Assembly: GCA_029260015.1 (NCBI GenBank)
Contig: JAJDEB010000036.1
Location: 620,001 to 684,000, forward strand
Origin: Phycisphaerae bacterium
GTDB taxonomy: Bacteria > Planctomycetota > Phycisphaerae > UBA1845
Direction of reading: 5' to 3'
Length of the DNA: 64,000 nt
How positions within the stretch are numbered: the first letter of the stretch is position 1; each line of letters starts with the position of its first letter. The notes below the pieces were generated by a model. That model had not been told where the DNA came from. It saw only the letters and a list, made by a program, of their open reading frames with translations, and did no database searches. Shown here in pieces: positions 24,369 to 32,677 of this stretch. Made by a program: the position numbers and the translations under genes.

Positions 24369-26627
24369 TCAATGCCCCATCGCTAGGGCGCTTCGGTATT
24401 CTTCCAGTCGCTCCTTTGCTTCTTCGTTCTTGCCGCCACCGTGTTTGATGGCTTGCTCTTGTAGTTCTAGCGCTCGTTTGAGGTTGCCGGTTTTGAAGTT
24501 GGCCAGGGCGGCTGTGTCGAGGATGGCCCAGTTGCTATTTCTGGATGCCTCACAGGCTAGCTCGGCTAGCTTCAGGGCGATGTCGTTGTAACCGCCTTCG
24601 TACTTCTTGTCCGTCAGCAGATTCCACGCCAACTCGTTGAGCGCTCCTGAGTTGCGGGCGTGCTTATCTGCAAAAGAATTCGCAGCCGCAACGACTTTCT
24701 CGCGATCGCCTTTGCCCAATGCGAGGATTTCGATTCGTTTGTGATCCAGACGCGTGCTGGATTCGCCGGCGGCTTCAAGTTTATCGATTGCGGCGAGTGC
24801 CTGGTCCCATTGTTTGCGGCGCGATGCGTTGTTCAAATCGGCCCGCATCCTGTCGGATTCAAACTCGCGCTGCAACTCTGCGGCAACCATTGGCCCGATG
24901 TTCGGCAGGCTGCTGGCTGACATTGACAATCTGAACAATTCGTCGGACTCATCCGTCATGGCTGCCGCCACCAAGTCGCCGATGATGCCATGAACCTGCT
25001 TGACTTCGGCGCGTTCCTTTTCGCTCATGAAACGTTGGGCAACTTCCAGGCAGCGTTTCGGATGCACGAGTATCGCCTTGCTGGTATGTGCCGTCATCCG
25101 GGCGATGCCGGGCGCGAAGGCGCTATCATCCAAGACAGACGCACCACCGTGAATCGTATCAATCGCTTGTTGCGCCGCATGACGACTTGTGGTCAAGATG
25201 ACTTTGTCGTCCACCGTTGCAAAGAATATGTTGACGTTTTCAGGGAATCGGTAGGCACGCACCGCCACCTCAGAAATGGAGTCCGCGATGCCGTCGGACG
25301 TGGGTGCGCCGGCGGCCATGGTGATGAGGCCGAGTGCCTGCTGCCAGAGCTTTTCCGATTGGGTCGGATCGTTGACGCGAATGACGACGGCGACATCGGG
25401 TGCAGGGCTGCTGCTTTTGGAGCCCTCTTTCGGTGGCATGACACAGACGGCGAAATCGACGATGTTGGCGAAGATTTCGCGGCCATAATCGAGTCCGATG
25501 ACGGCGCGGTTGGCGCGATCGTTTCCGACGTCAACCGATTTGCCGGATGATTCCCCGAGAGCTGACGCGATGAATGCGGCTGTTCCACTCGGAATCGACG
25601 CGAGGATGTCGCGCGAGATCGGCGGTGTTCGGAGCAGGTTGTACGCGAGATTCTGCTGGCCTTCGTCGAAGCTGACGGCCAGTTCCAGTTGCGGGCCGTT
25701 GTCTTCGACGCCGAGTTTTCCGGCGATCCAGTTGAGGCTGTCGAGATCGAGGACGGCGCTACCGATTGCGGCTTCCTTCGATGCGGCGCCGAGCATTTTG
25801 ATCATGGGTACGACCGGTTTGGCGTTGACGCAGAAGAATAGCAGCGACTTGCCACGATCGGCGAGTACGTCGGCCATCGCGTCGCTTGTTGCGAGCGATT
25901 GTTTGGCCTTGCCGTCGAGTCGATTGATGACGCCTTCGATCTGCGCTCGCTGCGGGCTGACAATGATGAGGCGCGAGGTGAGGCATACATAGACTTCGTT
26001 TTCGACCATGAACGTTTGCCTGCCGGCGATTGGTGCGACGGATGCGGTGGCCGCGGGCAGTGCGGTTTCGATGGCACCACGAATGGCATCGACGTTACCC
26101 GGATGGAACACCGCGACGCCTGCTGGTTTACCGGCCATCGGATCGACACCGGTGATTGCGACGGCCACGCCTCGAATGCCCGCGAGTTCGTTGATAAGGA
26201 CCGGGCTGATGGCCAGATACTTCTCGCCAGGCTTGGCCCAACTGTTGTCACCGTCGGAGAGCAGACCGAGCATGTCGAGCAGATCGCCGATTTGCTTGCC
26301 CGGGCGGCTGAGTTCGATGTAAGCGAGCGCGTCTACGGGCATGAGACTAGCGAAGTCGGCACAGGCCAGTTCTTCGCGACATTCGGCGAGGCCCTTTTGT
26401 GCGGCGTTCTTGATGGAGCCATCAATCCGCCCGGCTTGCAGGACTTCGGCATAGAGCGTTGCCGCGCCCGACACATCGCCCTGCTCCTGAAGGTAATAGG
26501 CCTGATAAAACGCTGCCGCCGCCGGATCGGCTTCTGCACCTTGGGCGGCTGCCCCGTTCGCAACGATTGCCATAAGAATGACAAAAGTAAAAACCGCCCG
26601 CTGAAGCATGGAAAGAAAGAACATCAT
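24369..26627 (-). CDS. Large exported protein with TPR-like ends, unknown function
   Basis: 752 residues from ATG 26627 (GGAGG five bases upstream; GTG 26630 and ATG 26624 are alternatives). A signal peptide is clear (VFTFVILMAIVANGAAAQG, cleavage near AAA-QG). Residues about 35-75 look like a TPR pair. The middle (about 90-570) is a beta-rich region in the style of DUF3352-like proteins (VDALAYIELSRPGKQIGDLL, VPSGTAAFIAS-like blocks). The C-terminus returns to helical repeats (NSGALNELAWNLLTDKK, LELQEQAIKHGGGKNEEAKE). It is probably periplasmic. No catalytic motif is visible. Confidence 0.75.
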   Translation of the reverse strand: MMFFLSMLQRAVFTFVILMAIVANGAAAQGAEADPAAAAFYQAYYLQEQGDVSGAATLYAEVLQAGRIDGSIKNAAQKGLAECREELACADFASLMPVDALAYIELSRPGKQIGDLLDMLGLLSDGDNSWAKPGEKYLAISPVLINELAGIRGVAVAITGVDPMAGKPAGVAVFHPGNVDAIRGAIETALPAATASVAPIAGRQTFMVENEVYVCLTSRLIIVSPQRAQIEGVINRLDGKAKQSLATSDAMADVLADRGKSLLFFCVNAKPVVPMIKMLGAASKEAAIGSAVLDLDSLNWIAGKLGVEDNGPQLELAVSFDEGQQNLAYNLLRTPPISRDILASIPSGTAAFIASALGESSGKSVDVGNDRANRAVIGLDYGREIFANIVDFAVCVMPPKEGSKSSSPAPDVAVVIRVNDPTQSEKLWQQALGLITMAAGAPTSDGIADSISEVAVRAYRFPENVNIFFATVDDKVILTTSRHAAQQAIDTIHGGASVLDDSAFAPGIARMTAHTSKAILVHPKRCLEVAQRFMSEKERAEVKQVHGIIGDLVAAAMTDESDELFRLSMSASSLPNIGPMVAAELQREFESDRMRADLNNASRRKQWDQALAAIDKLEAAGESSTRLDHKRIEILALGKGDREKVVAAANSFADKHARNSGALNELAWNLLTDKKYEGGYNDIALKLAELACEASRNSNWAILDTAALANFKTGNLKRALELQEQAIKHGGGKNEEAKERLEEYRSALAMGH

Positions 26628-26835
26628 CACAACCTCCTATACGAAACCCGCCACCAAGGGCGAAACCCGAACCGCCCAACTCAAATATTATAACCGCCCA
26701 AGCGCAGCATCCGCGACGTGGCGATCGTTCAATGCGATATGAAAATCAGGACAAACCCCGAGAAATGGGCCCGTCAGTTGGGTATTCGCAATCCGTCTGA
26801 AAATATTTGGGATTCATCGGAATTCAGCAAATTCG

Positions 26836-26858
26836 TAGGGTGTAGCCCGGCCGCACCG
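26836..26858. repeat. Palindromic repeat half, left of the ribbon-protein gene
   Basis: CGTAGGGTGTAGCCCGGCCGCACCGAA-like sequence. Its inverse (TTCGGTGCGCCCGGGACGCACACTACG) occurs at 27332-27357 directly after the next gene, so the pair brackets it in opposite orientation. Confidence 0.55.
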
Positions 26859-26917
26859 AATTGCCGCGCGAGACTTCTTGTTTGCATCGGGTGAACGATC
26901 TGCCTAGAACTTTATGG

Positions 26918-27331
26918 ATGAAGCCACGCTCACGTCGATTCATTCTATGCGCAGGCTTGTCGCTCACCTTCATCCTAACGGTTGTTTGGAGCACGAGTTG
27001 GTGGTGGACAGCAGCTTTCTATTGTGACAGCAGTTTCGGCATTGCATGTTATCGCGGTGTTGTCACCTACTATTTTAGTTCCTTTGCAGGGACTGAATGG
27101 CATCTGAGATATGCCGCTGATTCGGAGTACGGTGCCATTTGGTGGCCCAGACTCACCTACCTATTCGTGCTGATTCCGTTGTGGATCCCGTGGCTTGCCT
27201 TCTTGGGCGAAACGATGTTCGTTTGGTTTCGATTCAAGCCACCTGCGCCCGGTCATTGCCAGTGCGGTTACAATCTGGCGGGAAACGAAAGCGGCGTGTG
27301 CCCAGAGTGCGGGACGCCGTTCACAGAATAA
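26918..27331 (+). CDS. Small membrane protein with C-terminal zinc ribbon
   Basis: 137 residues from ATG 26918 (earlier in-frame starts lack support). Hydrophobic segments at about 7-30 (LCAGLSLTFILTVVWSTSWWW) and about 83-110 suggest two membrane helices. The C-terminus reads CQCGYNLAGNESGVCPEC, the four-cysteine ribbon widely seen at the ends of small planctomycete membrane proteins. Function is unknown. The gene is flanked by inverted copies of a repeat. Confidence 0.75.
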   Translation: MKPRSRRFILCAGLSLTFILTVVWSTSWWWTAAFYCDSSFGIACYRGVVTYYFSSFAGTEWHLRYAADSEYGAIWWPRLTYLFVLIPLWIPWLAFLGETMFVWFRFKPPAPGHCQCGYNLAGNESGVCPECGTPFTE

Positions 27332-27357
27332 TTCGGTGCGCCCGGGACGCACACTAC
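27332..27357. repeat. Palindromic repeat half, right of the ribbon-protein gene
   Basis: TTCGGTGCGCCCGGGACGCACACTACG, starting immediately after the stop of the ribbon-protein gene and inverse to the copy at 26836. Its GGTGCG-CCCGGGACGCACA core may also act as a terminator. Confidence 0.55.
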
Positions 27358-27360
27358 GCG

Positions 27361-27792
27361 CTACGTGCAGGTCTCTAATAGTTTGATAAGACGTGGCGCA
27401 GCGGCGGCTAAATTTCGCTTGTATATGATGGCAAACAATCGACCCATCGTGCGCGATCCAATTCCGGATGCATCGACAGTCCACCTAAATGCCGTCTGAT
27501 TGGGCGCTATCGACTCGAAGATGTGGTCGTAATGTATCTTCATCGTCGTGAGCGGCCCCGTCCATCGCCAGCGATTGGGCGGTTCAAAGTGATCCACGGC
27601 AAACGTCGACCGCACGCCCAATGCCAGTCGAAAGGTGCCTGAGGACTCGGCGGTCAACGATCCCGGCGGAGCAAGCGTTGCAGATTTGATATGCGTGGCC
27701 CATGTGGGCCAGTCGGTAACTTTGGTCAACATGTCCCATGCCCGATTCAATTCGACTTTCGCATTGAATCGGTAATCGATCAATCGGATCAA
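27361..27792 (-). CDS. SRPBCC-family protein
   Basis: 143 residues from TTG 27792, chosen because AAAGGAGG lies six bases upstream; longer in-frame starts have no ribosome site. The START/polyketide-cyclase-like fold is suggested by FNAKVELNRAWDMLTKVTDWPTWATH, RWRWTGPLTTMKIHYDHIFE and the long C-terminal helix. Such proteins bind small hydrophobic ligands. No particular substrate can be named. Confidence 0.82.
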   Translation of the reverse strand: MIRLIDYRFNAKVELNRAWDMLTKVTDWPTWATHIKSATLAPPGSLTAESSGTFRLALGVRSTFAVDHFEPPNRWRWTGPLTTMKIHYDHIFESIAPNQTAFRWTVDASGIGSRTMGRLFAIIYKRNLAAAAPRLIKLLETCT

Positions 27793-28067
27793 CGGGCACC
27801 TCCTTTCGACGGCCCCGCATTTTCTACCCATATCGCGATTCCTTCAATTGCGACATCTCGGACCTTTTGTTGCCGCTGCTGGCCTCCAAACCGCCTTTTC
27901 TTGTTTTTCTGAAAGATCGGGCGGGGGTTGTGCCCAATGGTGAATGTTGGGGGTAACGCCGAAGACTTCTGAGTTTTCGGCTTTTTGATGTGGGGAGCCG
28001 GGTGCAGTTACCAACACTCTGCACGCTGGCGAAAATTGCGGCTTTTTGAAGCTGCGGGAGAATTACA

Positions 28068-29429
28068 ATGGGTATGACGAAAATGAAAAACCACGTTTGG
28101 TTTAAGACACTGGGCACGCTTTCGTTGAGCGTGTTTTTTAGCATGGGCGTTGTGGGCTGTGGCCTTACACCTCCCGGTGGCGAAGAGCCCGCACCTCAGG
28201 TCGATCCGCCTGCCGATCCGCCGGCTGATCCTCCTGCCGATCCTGCAAATCAGGCACCTTCGGCTGACGCCGGTTCCAATCAAGCCGCCCTTGGTGGCGA
28301 CACTGTAACGCTCGATGGTTCGGGAAGCAGCGATCCTGATGGTGATGCACTTTCATTCAGTTGGTCGCAGTCGTCCGGAACGCCGGTTGCACTCAGCGAT
28401 GCCGACACCGATTCACCGAGCTTCACTGCACCTGACTCTGATGAGTCGATGGAATTTGAACTCACCGTCGAAGATGGCGGCGGTTTGACTTCGACCGCTT
28501 CGGTTATGGTCGCCGTGACCGCGCCGACAGAACCGCGTTTGTACATTGCCAACTTTACGGCTAATGGCAACATCACCAGTTATGCGAATCCGTCCACCGT
28601 GAACGGTAACATCGTTCCCGATACGAACCTGGCCGGTGCACAGACTCAGTTGAACTTCCCGGCGGACATCGTCGTGAATGCCGACAACCAGTTGCTGGCT
28701 TCAAACTTCGCTGCCGGTGCGGTAACCACGTACAACGATGCCGACCAGACCAACGGTAACCTGTCGCCAGATGGTAACGTGCAGGGTGCGGCTACCCAGT
28801 TGAACCCGAACGGTCCGGTGACGCTTGCGATCAACACCAGCGAAGACCTCTTGTTTGTCGCTGACATCGTGACCGACGACATCAAGGTCTTCTCGGATAC
28901 GTCAAGCTCTACGTTCAACGGTAACCTGGCTCCGATCCGTACGATCGCCAGTGTCGATCTGAACAACCCATTCGGTATCAACTTCGGTGCCGATGACGAC
29001 TTGTACGTCGCCAACAACGGTGCTGCTAACGTTGTCGTGTTCGCCAACGCCAGCTCGCTCAACGGTAACGTGAACGCCACCCGTATCATCACCAGTGCGG
29101 TGTTCACCAACGTGTTCGACGTCTACGTTGACTCGACCGATACCATGTACGTTGTCGATGCTACCGGGTTTATCTTCACCTTCTTTGATGCTTCGACGCT
29201 CAACGGTGTGGTTCAGCCCGACCTGACGCTGACGGTTCCTGGTGCGACCACCTTGACCGCCATCGCAGTTGACGATGCAGGTACGGCTTACATCGTGGAC
29301 GCTGGCAACAACGCAGTGTTCTCGTACGACAACATCGATCTGCTCAACGGTGCCATCGCTCCGGACCGTACGATCCAGGGTGCAAACACCCAGTTGGCCA
29401 CTCCGATTCGGGTCTTCCTGGTCGAGTAG
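28068..29429 (+). CDS. Lipoprotein with PKD-like domain and beta-propeller-like repeats
   Basis: 453 residues. Signal peptide with lipobox GVVGC (Cys31), then a Pro/Asp linker of PADP repeats (about 47-60), an Ig/PKD-like domain (about 64-150, GDTVTLDGSGSSDPDGD) and repeats of about 50 residues of the NHL or propeller type (FTANGNITSYANPS, NPNGPVTLAINTSEDLLFVAD). Each repeat contains an LNGN or TNGN turn. GGGAGA lies six bases before the start. Codon use is strongly biased to GGT and AAC, suggesting high expression. Likely cell-envelope surface protein. Confidence 0.82.
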   Translation: MGMTKMKNHVWFKTLGTLSLSVFFSMGVVGCGLTPPGGEEPAPQVDPPADPPADPPADPANQAPSADAGSNQAALGGDTVTLDGSGSSDPDGDALSFSWSQSSGTPVALSDADTDSPSFTAPDSDESMEFELTVEDGGGLTSTASVMVAVTAPTEPRLYIANFTANGNITSYANPSTVNGNIVPDTNLAGAQTQLNFPADIVVNADNQLLASNFAAGAVTTYNDADQTNGNLSPDGNVQGAATQLNPNGPVTLAINTSEDLLFVADIVTDDIKVFSDTSSSTFNGNLAPIRTIASVDLNNPFGINFGADDDLYVANNGAANVVVFANASSLNGNVNATRIITSAVFTNVFDVYVDSTDTMYVVDATGFIFTFFDASTLNGVVQPDLTLTVPGATTLTAIAVDDAGTAYIVDAGNNAVFSYDNIDLLNGAIAPDRTIQGANTQLATPIRVFLVE

Positions 29430-29457
29430 TCTTGACTGAAACGTTTTCTTAACCGCT

Positions 29458-29502
29458 GGGGTAGGGTTCCGGAGAATTAAATCTCTGGGGCCCTGCCCCT
29501 TT
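29458..29502 (+). terminator. Terminator hairpin after the propeller lipoprotein
   Basis: GGGGTAGGGTTCCGGAGA pairs with TCTCTGGGGCCCTGCCCC (about 18 pairs with several G-T) around ATTAAA, followed by TTT. It lies 28 bp past the stop. Confidence 0.75.
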
Positions 29503-29610
29503 AAGCGGTATTGCCATTGAGCGATATTGCCATTGAGCAATATTGTTAGACTGATGCGTTGGACGATCTGAAGTAAGGTAGCCGAGACAGTTGTGGGATG
29601 GGAGAGTATG

Positions 29611-31365
29611 ATGTCAAGCGAATCGAGAGAGCGCGGAGACTCATCTTTGACTGCGAGACGTGTCAGCTTTTTTGTCGGATTGGTTGCCAGTGCGGTTTGC
29701 ATCGTCGGTTTGGAATCCGGCTGCATGCCCGACCCGCAGCCCTCTGATCCGCAACCACGAGTCGCTGTGCAATCAGAATGCGCCCAACTTGCGATCGCCT
29801 GCTATGACGGTTTCGCACGAACACCGGTCGATCTGGCGTGCTTTCGACCGACGACTCGCTGGACCAAGCAGAGTCTAACCTGGGCCATCGCCAATCCCAC
29901 GCCCAAAATCGGGACCGAACGTCAGCACGAAATCGCCGAGAACATGTTCGGTCTTTGGGATGCGGCGTGTTCGCTGGATTTTCAGCGGGCGACCGATGTT
30001 GATGGTGCCGACATCGTGATTCACTTTGACCCGGATGACGATAACGGTGCGTTTCCGTTTGACGGACCCGGTGGATATCTCGGGCTTTCATATTTTCCCG
30101 GTTCACCGCGACCCGGTCAGATTTATTTGAGTGCGATTGAAAACTGGACGGTTCCACCTTCGGATGTTGAGTTCCTATTCTCGGTGGTTCTGCTGCATGA
30201 AGTCGGACATGCGCTTGGACTCGAGCATAGCCTCGTGGCGGGTGCGGTGATGCGACCCAGTTATCGCGGGCCGATCAACGAGCTGGCTGCGGGTGATGTG
30301 GATGCGATCCAGAAGCTGTATGGCAGTGAAGATGGAAGCGTCGATCCGACACCATTTCTCGAGTTAAGCGAGTGCAACGCACCGGCAGCATTGACCTCGG
30401 AGGATGATCCCGATTCAGACGATGACGGAATTCCTGATTCGATTGAGCTGTTGGTCTTGGGTACCGATCCCTTTTCGGGTGACAGCGACGAAGATGAAGT
30501 CAACGATTTCGACGAAATTTTTGTGTTTCGCACACCGCCAACATTGCGGGAACGCGATGGGGATCGCGACGGATTGTCTGATCAAAAAGAAATGGAGATC
30601 GGTACGGGCTTTAATAATCCCGACACCGATGCTGATGGTCTGCGCGATGGCTTTGAAGTTCACATCGTTGGCACCGATCCGCTGAACCCCGACACTGATG
30701 GCGACGGATTCATCGACGGGCAGGACAAGTGGCCGACATTCGCCGGTCTGCCGAAGGACTGCAACCAGAATCAGATCGACGATCGGGACGAACCGTTTAA
30801 CGACTGCAACCAGAACAACTTCCCGGACTTCTGCGACATTGCTTTGGGCACGTCGGAAGATTGCACGGGCGACGGACTGCCCGACGAATGCGGGCCCGAC
30901 TGCAACGACAATGGCGTTGAAGATTCGTGCGACATCCTTGAAGGCGTCAGCGGCGACTGCAATGAAAACCGCATACCAGATGAATGCGACTTAGCCGCTC
31001 AGATCGATGAGGACTGCGATCAGAACGGCGTACCCGACAAATGTCAGCCAGACTGCGACAACAACAACATCATCGACGCCTGTCAGGATGCGCCGGATTG
31101 CAATGGCAACGGTGTACCCGATGTGTGTGATGTGCTGGAAGGCACGAGCGAAGACTGCGACTTCAACCTGCGACCCGACGATTGCGATACTCGGGTCACC
31201 GATTGCAACGACAATGACCTCGTCGATGTCTGCGAAGTGCGCGATGGCGACGAACCGGATTGCAACGACAACCTCGTACCCGATCCTTGCGACATTGCCG
31301 GCGGAACGAGTCTCGACATTGAAGTCGTTAACGGTATTCCGGACGAGTGCGACTTCCTGCCCTAA
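29611..31365 (+). CDS. Matrixin-type metalloprotease with TSP3-like and DCNxNG repeats
   Basis: 584 residues from ATG 29611 (GGGAG six bases upstream). A signal-like helix ends in GLESGC (Cys38), a possible lipobox. The catalytic zinc site is HEVGHALGLEH (about residue 196), with a Met-turn AVMRP eleven residues on, as in M10 matrixins. From about 265 thrombospondin type-3-like calcium repeats follow (DSDDDGIPD, DTDADGLRDG, DTDGDGFIDG), then about ten planctomycete repeats of the type DCNDNGVEDSCDI. It is likely secreted or surface-held, using Ca2+ for rigidity. Ends at a strong two-way terminator. Confidence 0.88.
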   Translation: MSSESRERGDSSLTARRVSFFVGLVASAVCIVGLESGCMPDPQPSDPQPRVAVQSECAQLAIACYDGFARTPVDLACFRPTTRWTKQSLTWAIANPTPKIGTERQHEIAENMFGLWDAACSLDFQRATDVDGADIVIHFDPDDDNGAFPFDGPGGYLGLSYFPGSPRPGQIYLSAIENWTVPPSDVEFLFSVVLLHEVGHALGLEHSLVAGAVMRPSYRGPINELAAGDVDAIQKLYGSEDGSVDPTPFLELSECNAPAALTSEDDPDSDDDGIPDSIELLVLGTDPFSGDSDEDEVNDFDEIFVFRTPPTLRERDGDRDGLSDQKEMEIGTGFNNPDTDADGLRDGFEVHIVGTDPLNPDTDGDGFIDGQDKWPTFAGLPKDCNQNQIDDRDEPFNDCNQNNFPDFCDIALGTSEDCTGDGLPDECGPDCNDNGVEDSCDILEGVSGDCNENRIPDECDLAAQIDEDCDQNGVPDKCQPDCDNNNIIDACQDAPDCNGNGVPDVCDVLEGTSEDCDFNLRPDDCDTRVTDCNDNDLVDVCEVRDGDEPDCNDNLVPDPCDIAGGTSLDIEVVNGIPDECDFLP

Positions 31366-31409
31366 GGTCATCGCAGACGATGTTCAACGTACGATCGTGG
31401 AAAAACAAA

Positions 31410-31452
31410 ACCGGCGCTGAATGAGGAATCGTTTGCCTCGTTCAGCGCCGGT
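31410..31452. terminator. Bidirectional terminator
   Basis: ACCGGCGCTGAATGAGG and its inverse CCTCGTTCAGCGCCGGT form a 17-bp stem (one G-T) around nine bases, with T-rich tails both ways (ATTTGTT plus strand; TTTTGTTTTT minus strand). It lies between the convergent matrixin and DUF11 genes. Confidence 0.88.
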
Positions 31453-31504
31453 ATTTGTTCTCTGCAAATCGATGCTGTCAATCGACGGCATCGGACTGAT
31501 GAAT

Positions 31505-32266
31505 TTATTGATAGATGCGCGTACTTTCGGTTTCCATGACCGGAGTATCCATCTGATCTGACTTCATTTCGACCTTGAATCGAACGTCACCTTCGCCAAC
31601 ACCCTTGACCGTGACCTTGTAAGTGGCTTTGGCTTTCGGTGCGAGCGTTGCCAGCGGAGCAAACGAAATGCTCTTGCCTTGCGCGCTCACTTGCGTCGGG
31701 CCAGTCGATGAAACGTGATCTTCCTCGGCGGGCAGCGTGCAATTGACAACGACGTTGGTGCCGACGGCTGACCCCTGATTGGTGACGATGATCGTGTACG
31801 TCACGTTGCCATTGATTTCGATGGGATCGGGATCATCGACACACTCGATCAGGATCGCGGGGATACCCTTCACGTCGATGCTGCACTGTGCCATAGCCTC
31901 GGCGCAATATGTCACCTTGGCTTCATTGGTGAAGCTGCCGATGCTGTTGCAGAGGAATGTTGACTTGAGTGTCATGCTCTTTCCAGCATCGAGCGTACCG
32001 ACGCGCCAGACAACACGCTGACCTTCACGAACGCCGCCGTTGTCGGCGCCGACGAAATTAATGCCATTCGGAACCATGTCAGTCACCGTGACATTGCTGG
32101 CGGCTGAATCTCCGGTGTTGGTCACGGTGATGTCAAAAGTTGCATCACGACCGAGGTAACGCAGACCCGGACAGCTCTTGGTGATTGTGACATTCGGGCC
32201 GGCAGAAGCAACGGTACCGAATACCAGAAGCGCCAATGCAGGCAACGACCATTTGATTTTCTTCAT
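31505..32266 (-). CDS. Secreted protein with two DUF11-like domains
   Basis: 253 residues. Signal peptide ALALLVFGTVASAG. Two bacterial DUF11/CARDB-like beta domains follow: YLGRDATFDITVTNTGDSAASNVTVTD-type (about 38-125) and INGNVTYTIIVTNQGSAVGTNVV (about 148-235). They carry DxxP-x-GI turns typical of the family. Six cysteines may form disulfides. It is likely exported to the envelope. Codon bias similar to the lipoprotein at 28068 suggests good expression. Confidence 0.82.
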   Translation of the reverse strand: MKKIKWSLPALALLVFGTVASAGPNVTITKSCPGLRYLGRDATFDITVTNTGDSAASNVTVTDMVPNGINFVGADNGGVREGQRVVWRVGTLDAGKSMTLKSTFLCNSIGSFTNEAKVTYCAEAMAQCSIDVKGIPAILIECVDDPDPIEINGNVTYTIIVTNQGSAVGTNVVVNCTLPAEEDHVSSTGPTQVSAQGKSISFAPLATLAPKAKATYKVTVKGVGEGDVRFKVEMKSDQMDTPVMETESTRIYQ

Positions 32267-32677
32267 TGTGATATTCTCCAGAGTAGTAAATTGTTACTGG
32301 CGGCTCGCTTGTTCATCTTGAAGAAGCGACGCGTCAACCGCCAAATCCTATGCGAATGGACCCCCCATTTGCCGGAATCGGCGGTGCAAGGTAGGTGTTG
32401 GCTGCGTAAGCGTCAAACCTGCTAATTTAGACTGCCAGACTTGAAGCGCGACCGACATACCGGGGTCACCGCTTTTGCCTGATCCGCCTCAGGCGCCGAA
32501 GTTGAAGTGAATGAGCTAACCGCTGTTGCACCAATGCGCAACGTCACAAACTTGAAAAAATTCACAAGCTGGTTCATGAAAATTGTGTTGGCGAACTAAC
32601 ACTTCGCCATTCGTGTGGGAGGTCGATTTAGACAGGAGTTTTGGGGTGGGTGGTAAACACGGCGAGTGCCGATTCGA
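32267..32677. other. Non-coding gap
   Basis: About 410 bp with no frame that resembles a gene. It holds the upstream region of the DUF11 gene and the downstream region of the HDOD gene. I see no clear terminator or repeat. Confidence 0.5.

Noticed and set aside
29503..29550. Short direct repeats of TATTGCCATTGAGC after the lipoprotein terminator
   Set aside because: Three imperfect copies of about 17 bp with no link to a gene or known element; treated as low-complexity expansion.
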